Of a stretch of DNA of 64,000 bases, positions 49,442 to 64,000 are shown in pieces; position 1 is the first letter of the stretch, and every line of letters begins with the position of its first letter. Location: positions 10,646,926 through 10,710,925 of the forward strand of contig OZ026603.1 of NCBI GenBank assembly GCA_964020085.1, given 5' to 3'. The notes beneath the pieces were generated by a model, which saw only the letters and a list, made by a program, of their open reading frames with translations, searched no databases and had not been told where the DNA came from. The stretch is from Micromussa lordhowensis (lineage: Eukaryota; Cnidaria; Anthozoa; Scleractinia; Lobophylliidae). A program made the position numbers and the translations under genes.

Positions 49442-50785
49442 GAAATTTTTTACATCTAGAGGCTCGGAAATGCTCTTTTATGCATTTTCAGTGGCATTTT
49501 TCATCAGAAAAGTCAATCTTGGGCAAGTGTAGAAGTTCATTTTTTTTATTGCTGAGCGATACTGGTGCTTGCTAAGTTAATGACCATCAGCGTTTTAAAG
49601 CATTGAAATGTTGTAACACGTATTATAACAATAAAATGAACCCCCGAGAGTAGCCAACGTTTATGGATTCTATACTTTAGATAATCAGGAGAAGTCTTAG
49701 GTAACACTTTTTTAAACATTTTTCTTTTAAATTTTCTTTTCGCTAAAACGTTCAATATTATAGTGTTTGCAATAAATCGATTGCAAGCAAACGACCTTTT
49801 GTTCTTTTACGACAGTTGTATCAGAAAGATCGCACACCTGCTATTAGCATCACAAATAAGACACGGGAATAATGGTGACCTTTGATGTCACGCGGTCTGT
49901 CACGGTTATGTCACGATACGTCTCCTTAATGCCCCCTCTGTAACCTTAAATCATAGTTAATGGGTCCCCTCCATTAACTATGCTTAAATCATTTGAAAAC
50001 CTGCTACTCACAGTTCACATGAAACGAATTAACCTCATTAAAATGCTTTTCCCCTCAATCCAACCGCCTTATATTAGCTGGTTGTATTTTAACTAACCCA
50101 GTTTTTTCTAGGGATTATTTCTCAATTAAACGTTTCTTCAAAAAAAGGCCAAAATCAAGACGAGGCACTTTCTACGGCTCTACATACATCTCTTTTGTTT
50201 TCTTCATCCCCCGGTTATCTCATTCCATTGACAGGTATTTATATGCCATTGGTTTTGAACGTGACATTCAAAATTGCGAATTTTACTTGTAAACAATACA
50301 CCAAAAGGACCCCTATGAACATGATCAACGAAGAAGTAACAATATGTTGATAATTTGTTCGATAATATTTCTCTCGAGGATGTTTTACCAATATTACACA
50401 AGACTTATCAGTTTTGTAATTGTTTATTTATTGGCTCTTCTTTGGATCTTGAAGACTCATCTTCCCTAAACTACAAGCTTATGTCATTTTCTTTCTTCAG
50501 TTCTTTTTTCCCATTTCTTTCATTCCCTTTCTTTTCTTTACGTGTTTTCTCTTCTAAGCGCTATTTTAACAATATTCCCTTGAGAGCACATCCACCTCAT
50601 GAGACAAAGGCAGCTATTGTCATTTTAACGCTTTGGATAAAAAGGTTCGTTAAATAAATAGATAGATATAGATATTTCAACAGGGAGCCCACTTCACAGT
50701 AAAGTGATTTTCATAGAGGCCCCGTATGATACAAATATTACAAGGACGTAAAACATATGTAGTATAAAGAAGTATTTAAGAAAAG

Positions 50786-50809
50786 ATAATCATAATCATA
50801 ATCATAGTC

Positions 50810-50858
<49 letters not shown>
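50786..50858. repeat. AAT trinucleotide microsatellite
   Basis: AATCATAATCAT introduces an uninterrupted (AAT)n run of about 16 units. Likely polymorphic. Confidence 0.95.
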
Positions 50859-50859
<1 letters not shown>

Positions 50860-53800
50860 GATTAAATCCAGTCTATAGCGAGTTTCCTGCCAGCTTTTTT
50901 TAAGCTTCCTCGACACTCAATGGTGTTCATTTGTACAAGCAAAGTGTTTAATTGCGCCCTAACCTGTGTGACTGCCTCCCCAGAAGTGTATCAGCTCTCG
51001 TAAGTTTGTAATTATTTCGCTTGTTAGCATATGTTATTGTTTTAGGGCTAGGAGTATAGTTTCTGTTATTTGTTCTGTTGCTTAATTGTCCTTTCAAAGG
51101 GTATCAAGCCAACAGGACAGTGTTACTCTGGTTTCTGTTACATGGTGTTCTTAGGAAGAGAATTTTCCAGTTTTCTCGACAATTTAAATAAACATGTGAT
51201 GGCAGGATAACTCGAGGACAATAGGTATGCCCAATGGCAAAAAAGCGGGCTATATAAGGCGAGTACGGCTGCCATTTGTTTTGAAGGTGAAGGTGCATAC
51301 AAACCAAGTGGCCTATCAGACCGGAGCTAATCTCAGTTTCTGTCGCATGAAGCGACTAGGACTATTTCAAACCTCTTTTTGTTTATTGTTGGTTGCTTGG
51401 TTTGTAGAGTTTGGTTTGATGTTTGGTTGGTTGGTTAATTGCATGTTCGCTTTTTAAAATTACGACCATAACGTTTCACGCTTGCGAAGTTTTTAAAGCG
51501 TGCTTGCGATTAGATTATTTTTTGAGCCAGAACTCATTCAAAGTTGCATTCCTCGGCACCGCATTTCCTCGTTAAACTATAAATGAAATAAATTACATCG
51601 CTCGTGTAGAGCTCGAAATCATACTATCGATGAATGATGCGTTTTTTTCATTTACGTTTAAAAAAAACTTTTTGTTGACTTGGGCCCAGTCTATCCGCGT
51701 TTGGAGCAAAAACAGAAAGAAACTTTTCCACTTTGAAGAAGAAAACTGAAAATAAATTCATCCACTTAAGTATCCAATGTTTTCTACGAAAAAGAATTTC
51801 TTAGTTACTGCACTGTGATGTGGTCTTGACTAAAGATAGTACACTTTGGCTAATCTGCGACTGTCATTTGCAGCCACGTACCTCTCCCCAATTCCCACAC
51901 GGGTGGTTTTCACCAGAGAGGTTGATTCATAACCATGGCAACCGTGATGACCGTATATAACTGAGTTAAAGAGCGTTTGAATGATGAGCAAGTAAATGGC
52001 AGGCTTTCAAACAAATTAAAAAGAGATGACACCTTGTGGACTGGTTTGAGGAGTTTTGTACCCATAGCCAGTTTAAATAATTTGTATTGAAAATATGTGG
52101 AATTTTTTTGTTCCTTCAGCCGGTAAGGAACCAACAAGGATGCATTCTGCAGGCTTGGATCGCGTTTATGTCCGGCAATCGACAACACTACAAGCACGGC
52201 ACGGCATGTTCACGTACGAACATTGCATGCATTCTCTCAGTTGTTATGTTAATCGAGCATGGAATAACGGCTACAAACTGTTAAAACATCCAGAAAGAAT
52301 GAAAATGATCCATTCTTTGCAACCTTCGCTGAAATGATGGCCGATAACAGACTTGGTTTGTAATATGATGGATGTTTTCCTATTAATTAAAAGTCATGTT
52401 GGGTCTTCTTGTCCAGTTGAATTGGTTTAGTACGTGCTTTCAAGTTATTTTTTAGCTTTGTTGTTTGTTATTATCATACCTGTTTTTGCGTTGCCGAGCA
52501 ACAAAAGTATTATGAAGACTTTGATTTTAGACTTTGTTTATGGAGTGTCATGAAAGTTGGTTTAAAACAAAGCACAGACTAACTAAATACTTGATTATCT
52601 TGGCATGAAGTAAAACGCTCGTGTAGAGGGAAAAATAACGAGTTTTAAGTTGATTTGGCTTTGTGCCAAAAGATAAGAAAATCGGTTTGCTTATTTTAAA
52701 GCAAAGAACTGAAAAGACGCCCCCGTTATCACGGAAAAAATTATTCCACCAAGTATCTCTTTCTTTCTCAAACGATCAATTTTTGTCTGGATTAATCTGA
52801 AGCTTTGAAACATTTACAAAAGTCCCTTCTTTATCAGCTATCGTAACTTTTGAAATTTAGCTCGGAGTGAGCTAGGAAGGCCTTCCGTGCGACAAATTAA
52901 AGCGATAAGCTTGATTACACTGATAGTACAACGGATCTCTTTTGTGACCAGCCATCTGTGCGGAGGTCCAAGTACCACAAAAGATATATTTGGACAAAAA
53001 TAAGAGTTGGTATTTTGCATAAAATGCGAGTTGCTGATTAGCACCATTCCATCAGGAAATTGTACCAATTCCGGTCAGTACTTTTTCCATTAAATTTAAA
53101 CAAAAGCCCCGTTCCTTTTAACTGATTGCCAATGAACGGAGGAAACGTGTTGGAAATTGCATATCCGTACCGTAGATAACATAGATTTTTCTGGAATATA
53201 CTTACCCGAGTAACAACCTAGTCCCATTACCTAGGTTTTATTATTCACGCTGTCTAAGAAAAGTTGGTATTGTGTATAAATTTAATGACATCCAAATTTA
53301 ATTTTTCGATTTAAATGGTGCAACTAAATTGTTCAGTTCTTGGTTCATCCTGATTGCTTGGAATACCGAAGTGTATCATCGACATCATCACAATCTGGAA
53401 TATTATGGTTCCTCAGTGCTGCGACTGTTGGAAGGACGATGAGAAATTGTGAAGTAAACCAGCACATTGGTGCTGCCATGTTCAGTTTACCTTTAGTGTG
53501 TAATTTAGTAATATCCCTGTTAATAAATTGAACGGAAGAAATTTAGTTACCAAGTAATGTGACCAAAATTACAAACGTTATTTTTTATTATTTTGCCCCT
53601 GTCTGTTTGACAAACATGCTTCCTTCTGTAGCTAATTGGAAAAGAGTTGACACTTTGGCTTCGTTTTTATTATTTACAAACCAAAAATCAGATACGGTAT
53701 GCATATGAATGGCGCGGCGCTGGTATCCGGCCGATAATCGATGTAAAAATCTATTCGCTCGACTCAAATTTTCTTAATATTCCTTTAAAGGTGTTTTGCT

Positions 53801-56800
53801 TTTTATTATCCTTTTTTCTAAATTGTCTGTTTTGAAATACAATATTTGCTCAGGTTTAATGCTTTCCAGGTAGCAAATCGACAAGTGTGAAAAAATTGGT
53901 TACTTTGGGACTTGTTAAGCACCGAGTCTTCATCATGAAAGAACTCGCAAAGTGCTGAGGAGGTGGTTACTGTATTCCTGAAAACCTTTTGTCCTGAGTG
54001 AAATGATAATAATATACATTTTATCGATACATTAACAGGAAAAAAAAGAAAACAGCAGATGATTTTTTGTTTTCGTTTCTCTTTACCTAGCTTGTTAATA
54101 TGTACCAGGTGATGACAGGTTTGGACAGAGTTCAGTTAATTACCTGGCGGTGCGTAAAGATAGCCGACTGAATTAAGATGGAAATTTTCTTTCCTACCAA
54201 GCTCATCTGCTTTGTAATATATTAGCTTTAAAGATCCAGTATAATTGTGTGCATTAAACATGAAACATTCTACCGAATGTATTTCCGTTAACATTTGGTA
54301 TTATTCATTTACATTTATATGAAAAAAATAATGATAATCAATTGTTTTCTTGATGTCAGATACATGGCTGTATATTTATCTGATATTCTCCGGTGTCGAA
54401 CAAAACTAACTTAAAGCTTTACCAGTGAAATTTCCTGGTAATTTTCTTTTGGCTTGAGGATATCATTAGTCTTTATTCAAAAGATATAACGTACAACGTA
54501 AAGTGAAATTTTATTTGTCATAACAACTTTTGGATTAAGGCTCCTGTCCAGTGATATTTTTTTTAAATGATGCATGTCCAGTAAATAAGTAACGTAAATG
54601 TTGTATGTCAGGGGATAGGTTTAAAGGCGATATTAGGTCAAGTGGCTTGATGGGAAAAGTAAACACAATAAACAGTTGAATGAATTTTCAAGGAGTTTAA
54701 GTCAGAAAATTCAAAACTTTCGAGTGTCGATGAGTAGGATTGTCATGAATCTGTGCATGATCTCAGAATATAAAGTGATGCCAAAGTGGTTACGATAAAT
54801 TCAGGACTGTCTTCGGTGATGAAAATCAGAACGAGAAATATTCTGGAGAAAAACAAGGGCTTTTGAAATTTCACATAGTACTCATTGTTAAACTGAAGTT
54901 GTGGTGCTTGATGGTTTTTTCGTGCACTTATTAATTCAGCAATTAAATACGTTGAGGTCAGTTTGAGGTCTTATTTAATACAGGTTTGGAAGAAAGAGGC
55001 GAATTTTTAATACTTTCTAGACCAAATTGTAACCAGTTCGGCAAAGCCTTTTTTGTTTGAAAGCGATTTTTCAAGACACCATCATAAGCGCTGGGCGTAA
55101 ATTTAACATTAACTTTAGTGAATCCAATTTACACCGCCAACATAATGGTCGATTTGCAAGTGTGTGATAAAAATGCTTATTTCCATGGCAAACCAGATGT
55201 GTAATACGATCACAAGCTATTGTGATTTTACCGAAACTAGCGGATATATGGAAGAAAGTACCACGTAATTGCCACACAATGGCGGTAACCTCTGCATCGC
55301 CCAACAAAGATATTAAAGTTTTCAGAAAAAAAAAATATAGAAGAAACCCGAAATCGGAAAAGCAATTAAAGTGAAGCCTTCAAAAAGGCTTTTGTTCCAA
55401 CGTCTGAATAATCAGCAATCGTTTTAATAAATCTTTTTCGAAGTGAATCTGATACGATTCAACACATTTCGCAGTTTTGCAAACAGTTAAGTGATTGCGC
55501 CAACACTTCGTGTTGTTGTTGTTGTTTTTTTCTTTCCTGGAAATTGTGCCACATATTAATCTCGGTTGACAAAGATCTATAACTTTGCGACCATGTCAAA
55601 TTACAATAAACAAAGATGGTCTCACAGCGATTCAGAAAGAAGTCCTGTATATTTTAAGCATTTGCAGTTTTGTTCTTGTTTAGCCAAGAGGAAAAGTGAG
55701 ACACGGCGTTGGCTTGCTAATTGTACATCGAAATAATGCTTGTCAAACATTTCGTCTCGCTTTTGAAAATGTCAAAGTGATTCCGTGCGGAGTCCACCTC
55801 CGGAGAAAGTGGGCAATTTACTTTTGCGCAAGACGTTTTGTGGACAAATTTGATGTATTTATCTCATTTTATCAGATACATCACTGTAATGGTTCTATTT
55901 AGCCGTATCCGTCCGGGAAACTGCGAATATTTATCGCTTTTTTGACATCCATGATGAATAGAATTTGAATAGATGTTAAGTCAATTTGCATTTTTCTTTC
56001 TTCTCTAGCTTTCTAATTTTTGGAATTCAGCGATTCTGTCTAGAATGGTCCACACACGCAAGCCAACGAAAACATTTTGTCTTTTTTTGTAAAATTTCTC
56101 GGCCTCAACGTAAGACACAAGTAGTCATTAAAAAGATCCTTCGAAATCGAAGCGCTTTTCAGCGGCTCCTTTACAGGCTGAAGGCAAATATACAATAGAT
56201 TTCTCTTCTTTGTCTCGGTATGTGAAAAGAGTGAATTAAGACACAAAGATTGCGCACAACATTTAGGTCTTTTATTGACTGTACAAACTTAAATACAGCT
56301 GAAAATTCCCAGGGCAAAACAACACGGCCTCTAGAGACTGCATTCAAACATTGTTGGTCTTGTGGTCTCGCAAGCAACCCTGTAAAACTGAAAGTAGTTT
56401 GCTTTTCGAAATTTCCTTTAAAGAGCGCGTACTTTTCGAAAGTGTCTGTTAAGATCAGGCGTGCCGCTTGTAAACGCGTGCTAGTTGTGACTTCTCACAG
56501 CTAAGATTAAAAGGAAAGACTTAATTCATTTTAGTTAGCACTTTTCAACAGCTCATCGCCTTACACAAGAATGGTTTGATATTACCTTAATAACTTAGTC
56601 AATGTAGAACGGGATTAAGAAGCGAGAACTACACGGGCGCAAGACAAAACCATTATTAGGAAACGCTTATAACCGGTATCAAAACGTTCTTAGCTGAATG
56701 AGAAGATAGATTTACGCGAATTAACTTCAGCAAATATACCCGACTTCTTCATTTCGCCAACCCAAAATTATGCGACGAGAGTCTGCTAAGAACAAAAGAG

Positions 56801-57277
56801 AAATTTGAATGTCGGTGAAGCGTGGTCCTTTATAGTGTCTACGTAGAATATTGAGCAATTCTAACCAAGAGAGAATTCAAGATCATTTAAAACTATCTTC
56901 CTATAATTTCAACTACTTTTAGTACTTTGTTCGTCCAAGAACTAACATGGCAATCTTTTCTTTAACAACTTTAAATACATTGAATCTTGTAACTAAAACC
57001 TTTTAATAATTTGTATTCAGCATTCACTAAAACACCCAAACCTCACCTAGATTGAATCTATTAACGTCAAGAGATTGTTTTCGCTTTGTAATTACGCTTT
57101 GGTGCTAGCTTCGGTTTTAAACCTTTGAATCAAACTTAAAAAAAGAAACCAAACAGTTTTGCTTCTAGCGACTGCTTTTCTGACAGAAAGCACCTTAAAG
57201 ACAATGTTGTTAAAACTCCTTCAGTTGCTACGTGCATTCGTTTGAGTTACTCCATTGTTAGATATTGTTTGTCAGCT

Positions 57278-59867
<2,590 letters not shown>

Positions 59868-62440
59868 CTTACTCGCGAGTGTTTTTTACTGCTGAAATTA
59901 CTCTGCCGATGATTTCTTGTGACACTGCAAGAATCTTTAAATCACCCTAGGTGCTGAGCTGGACTTTCGTATGGTATTCCTTGATTGCGGAGGTAAGCTG
60001 ACACACTATAGGCCGGGCCGCGATCCAACCGGCATGCGTCCAAGATGGGTCTGTGACTTTATGCGTCACTGAGTTTCTTTACAAACCGTACTTCGAAGCT
60101 AAAAGTTCCGTCAGCCAATCAGAGCACGGCCTGATTATAAATAAACTCATATCTATATTAATTACATTTTAACGCTTTCAATTGTTTAGTTTGAAAAATA
60201 CTTCGCAAATGTCAATTGCGGTGTGTGGCGCCGACTCTTTTGTAAGGTGCCGTTGGCTAATTATCCGCCGGAAAATTTCATTCACGTCTTTGCGCCACAC
60301 AGCAGAAAAGAACCGAGGAAGACACGGAACCTCGAAACGACGGAATCTTTATCGAAGCGATTTATTTCAGGCAAATTCAAGCCAGTGGTTCTTTGAAGAG
60401 CTTGTTCGATTTTTTTACTAGGGCGCGCGATTGGACGAGAGAACCAGTCTGCGCTTACTTAATAAAGTATCGTATTCCTAATAATGTGTAAATAAAGTTG
60501 ACTGTGCCTTCGCGAACAGGCAAAACAAAATTTGACAAGAATTTGTTGATTAAATTTTATTCAAGTACTTCATTGTCGAGCTAATACGTCTTGATAGGAA
60601 GCCATCGAGTTGTAATTAGGCGTGCTGGGTTTTGATTTGTAAACCGTTTGACTTTTAGCTAGCAAGAGGCTTTTTCTGTCATTCTTGTTTTGCATCCAAT
60701 TGTAAATTCAAGGACATTTAGGCCGTCTTCAAACAGTTTAACGGTTAAGTGTCGGGTGATAAAAATGGCCTAAATAGAAATCCATAATGTCAGTCGCGAA
60801 AAAAAGCTTTTGCTATGTTTTTTTGCACATGTCGATGTCACGGCATAGCCTGGTTTCCCACTTCTTACTGATTAGATTTTTTAATGTTTGTTTAACGCAC
60901 AAAGGCAAAATTTTCGTGAAGTCAAAACTTTATTAAAGTCCATGTATCGATTAATTCGTTATAAAAGACAGTGGTGAGTAAACAGAACCTTTTGAAACCG
61001 CTTTGTGTTGTCTACAATGAATAGTTTATTAAATTCGGTCTTGGCGCCTTCCGCAGATTTGCTTCATGCATGTATTTTTGTCATTTTATTGGATTCACAA
61101 TGACGCTTGGATGTGCGAGAAATTCGTGAATTCAAAATTGAGACTTGACGTATGCGATTTAAGAAAATTGTTTTGGTATTAGCTACAAATGCTAGAAGGC
61201 TTACAAGATTCTGGTTAATTTTCTCATCACAAATAAAGCTCTTACTAAATTTTATTCGATAAGAAATTATTTCCTAGGCGAAATTTGTTAATATATTCAC
61301 TATTTGTAGAACTAGTTCCTCTACCGACAGAGCGGGTAATGTTTACAGAAATCGTTTTTGCTTTTTCCGATTACGTCAAATAGATCTGAACAGTGTCTCT
61401 GCTCTTGTTTTAGTTAGCTTTGAGAGTGTGCGTGGCTTAGCGAAAAGCCACTTCTTCGATTTTTGTACACTGTCTAATCTTCTCATGGGGAAGAAAATTA
61501 TATCCATCAAATACTTAGGGACTATCTGTGTTGTCCGTCGGCTTGCTCTATCGCTTGCTAATTAGCTATTAATCTCGAGAAAAGCTAACAAAGATTTTTT
61601 AATTAACTAGAAACACTTTGGAAAGTACAAGTGAAACGTCTTTCTTCCTGAAGTAAGCTTGTGTTCCTGTGTGTACAGCTAAAACGTCCATTTATAAAAC
61701 AAGCTGCCTTAATTGGACTTTTAAAGGGAGAGTATATGTTTTACACCCAGCATTGTAACCGACGACAAACAAAAGACTGAATCACTTTGCAGGGTACCAT
61801 TTCCTTCCGAAAGGAACCGATTGGCGAGAGCTGTCATTTACACGGAGTTTGATAACTCTACCAACGGATGGTATGGACAACACAGAAAGTGCGTGGAGTC
61901 GTTCCAATTCGTGACTCTGTGTTCTTCGAGGGAAAAAAAAACGGTCTGTAAAATCTAAAATTCGCTACATAATATTTTTGAAGAGAAAAGCTTGATTTTC
62001 TATTGTCCCATAACTACTTTACATGTGTATAAATTCAAAAATGACAAGGTGAAGGCCATGTCCTCTAGTTCTACATCTACATTTATGGAGTCAACAGAAA
62101 CTATCATGAACTTATATAATCGCAGATATAACTCTTCTTGTGAAAAAAATATTCGGGTTTGTAAACTTGTGAAGTACATTCTGAATATAAAAATACTTAT
62201 TCCTGGTGAATTAATTTGGATTAATTCAGGTGCGCAATGATTGCTGTATCTCTCAGTGTTTGTGCGACATAAACTGTATATATTCCACTGTCTCCCAGAC
62301 AACATCAAGAAAGCGTCATGTTGTGCCGATTTGTAAGGAATAAAATGGCTTTATTGACTAGCTTTGTAAAGCTGATGAATGTCTCGCATTAATTTCAACG
62401 TAAAAAAATGTCCAGGATTTCTGATTTCGGGATTTGATAT
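59868..62440. other. upstream flank of Pitx, no gene recognised
   Basis: This should hold the Pitx promoter. No minus-strand TATA box at a convincing distance was identified. On the plus strand, CCAATC (60115) is followed by TATAAATA (60136), which may be chance or part of a repeat (CCAATCAGAGC recurs inverted near 36650). Confidence 0.45.
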
Positions 62441-62509
62441 TTAGGTCTCCCTGAATTCTTTTTCCACGGCCGATAGCAAAATATTTTCGATCGAGAAGGG
62501 ATTTACCCT
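62441..62509 (-). pseudogene. possible relic of an eh1-bearing (Dmbx-like) first exon
   Basis: One minus-strand frame reads [19 protein letters not shown] before a stop at 62443-62441. NPFSIENIL matches the N-termini of genes B, C and D ([18 protein letters not shown]), and the nucleotides match gene D at 22 of 27 positions across this core. There is no in-frame ATG: a TGA precedes it directly. The ALxLAERLA segment and a donor site do not follow. It is either a decayed first exon, an internal exon of an unrecognised eh1 gene (a weak CTGAAG acceptor lies just before), or coincidence. Confidence 0.35.
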
Positions 62510-64000
62510 TCAGGAGCCAGGCATACAATATCAATTCTTGTTCCACAGATTGCCAAACGTAACTGATTAATAATACCTAAAGTTCGAGAGTGCATCAAGA
62601 CACGCTCCACGTTGATGATTTCAGTTCTTAATTTCCTTACCTGTTCGCGTGAGGAAAAAGAAAACAGTTCGACAATCTTCAGACGGCTACTAAAAGAGGA
62701 TCGAGTTCACTGCATAAAGCGCCGGAGGTCAGTATTCAGTTCGAGTCTCCACCGTGCAATGGTGGGACGCTTATCGAACTGAGGTTTGATGCAGGTATAT
62801 TGCTTCTTAATGTGGCAAAACATAAAAGGCACAAATTTTGTCAACGAGTAAACAATTTTTATTCCAGTCAAAAGGAATCAGGGCTACTCAAAAGCCCGTT
62901 AGGATGCGGGAATTTGTGTCTGCATATCCTTCAGAAAACTTATCCGACCAAGGAATTTTTCAATTAACAGGAAACTTCGACCTATTATTACTTTCTTTGT
63001 CTTGTGGCCGGTTACCCTTGTAGTGAAGCGATGACAAACATAGTGGATTGTCACAAGTGATGACTGCCAAGACATTGATCCGAAATTAAAAAGTTATTAC
63101 CTCTTTTCAGTGGACTGAGGGAAGCGCAAACAAGGCATTGTTATAGGCAAGTGACGTCTGGTGCAGACTCCACTGGAGCAATAAACGGTATGGCTTTCGC
63201 GGTTTACTAAAGCAATAAGATGAATAAAACACAACAAAAAGCTTTCTCGTTGACAGATCTTTGGGTCTGTTAGCTTTTCGAGTTGGAAACATTGAATAAA
63301 TTACGTGGGTTTTGATAAATAAACCCACCATTTGGGCGATTCATCTTCGTTTGCTGTTAACTTGCTGTTAAATTGTTGTCTGTGGAAAGGCTAGATACAT
63401 CTCTAGCAGACTGCTATCTTACCCTTGTCTTGCTTTTATAGAGCTTAAACAATTTGTTCTTAACTAAGATGTTTGCTTGTTTTTTTTTCTGAATCTTAAT
63501 GACTTTATCCCATTGAGACTAGGCGAAGGACAATTCAATTTTTCACAGCGAGCGACCTCGAGATCAAGAGCACCAAATCGTCAAAACGGAACTGGCCTGC
63601 CCATCTGTGGTTGTTCTAGACTAATCGAACAGGAAAAAAAAACTAGAAAAATCTACACTTAGGAAAAAGGTGAAACGATTTCAATTGCCCTTAGAGGATG
63701 AGTGCAATCAATGCCTCGGAAAATTCTCATATACCTTCATTACTGTGTATGTACTATGTTACCCCCAGCCGAGCCTATAAATCTCAGAATAACTTTTCAA
63801 AACGAGGAAGCTCTTCAAACCTTAAACGTATGAAAGAATATCCTATAAAATAGTTACACCATAAGTACAAATCGTCTCTAGTACAGTAAACAAGTCAAGT
63901 GTTTTAGTGGTGTGTTGTATAGTCCAGGTGTCTATCCCATCCATTTAAACTGGCGGCTTAGGAGATTACGCTGTTGACATCAGATCTTCATTTCGTGACC
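62510..64000. other. intergenic, no gene recognised
   Basis: No exon was recognised to the right edge. GTTCGAGTCTC (about 62739) looks like a tRNA B box, but no A box or clover-leaf could be built around it. Confidence 0.45.

Larger units (their letters stand above)
43140..57001. other. large intergenic region between Pitx and gene D, no gene recognised
   Basis: Nearly 14 kb with no supportable exon. It contains a dispersed repeat (48150), a TTAC-rich stretch (49233), a GC-rich repeat piece (49381) and an AAT microsatellite (50786). It could hold distal enhancers of either neighbour, but none can be pointed to from sequence alone. Confidence 0.5.

Noticed and set aside
60115..60143. CCAAT plus TATAAATA on the plus strand as a divergent promoter near Pitx
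   Set aside because: No convincing plus-strand gene follows, and CCAATCAGAGC recurs near a MITE at 36650, so it may be repeat-derived.
62701..62760. tRNA gene from the B-box-like GTTCGAGTCTC
   Set aside because: No A box or clover-leaf pairing at the expected distance could be built.

Overview
The window is non-coding-rich, AT-rich animal nuclear DNA. Genes are split by introns with GT-AG borders, coding density is very low, and many short inverted-repeat elements are scattered through it. The homeobox families present and the repeat style suggest a cnidarian, most likely an anthozoan such as a stony coral or sea anemone. That placement is an inference, because no species-diagnostic sequence was compared.

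Five genes or gene parts can be supported, all on the minus strand and all PRD-class homeobox genes with lysine at homeodomain position 50. From right to left (the direction of transcription) they are a Pitx gene (57278-59867) and four Dmbx-like genes: D (37246-43139), C (28002-31938), B (20690-23668) and A, of which only the first coding exon lies in the window (330-453). Each complete gene has three coding exons. A short first exon ends in phase 1, a second exon carries most of the homeodomain, and a third begins at the VWFKNRRAK segment. Dmbx identity rests on the join of exon 1 (ALxLAxxLA) to exon 2 (D-I/V-IL), which recreates the ALTLAERLADIILEAR motif known just before the Dmbx homeodomain. 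All four Dmbx-like first exons also begin with an Engrailed-homology-1 (eh1) repressor motif, FSIxxIL.

Genes B and C are a relatively young tandem pair. They share exon structure, C-terminal ending and a set of non-coding blocks in the same order: a forkhead-like site in intron 1, then upstream of the start codon two TAATnnnATTA palindromes and two longer blocks. A further copy of the upstream blocks lies inside intron 1 of gene C, and a further copy of the forkhead-like block lies between B and C. This suggests that three or more units once existed and some have decayed. A 115-bp stretch of the B and C homeodomain exons is nearly identical although its flanks differ, which looks like gene conversion.

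The remainder is intergenic: 1.2-20.6 kb, 32.7-37.1 kb (rich in foldback elements and a tRNA-like SINE piece), 43.2-57.0 kb, and 60-64 kb. The last stretch holds a possible fifth eh1-coding exon relic at 62441-62509. No RNA gene, CRISPR array or non-homeobox protein gene could be supported.
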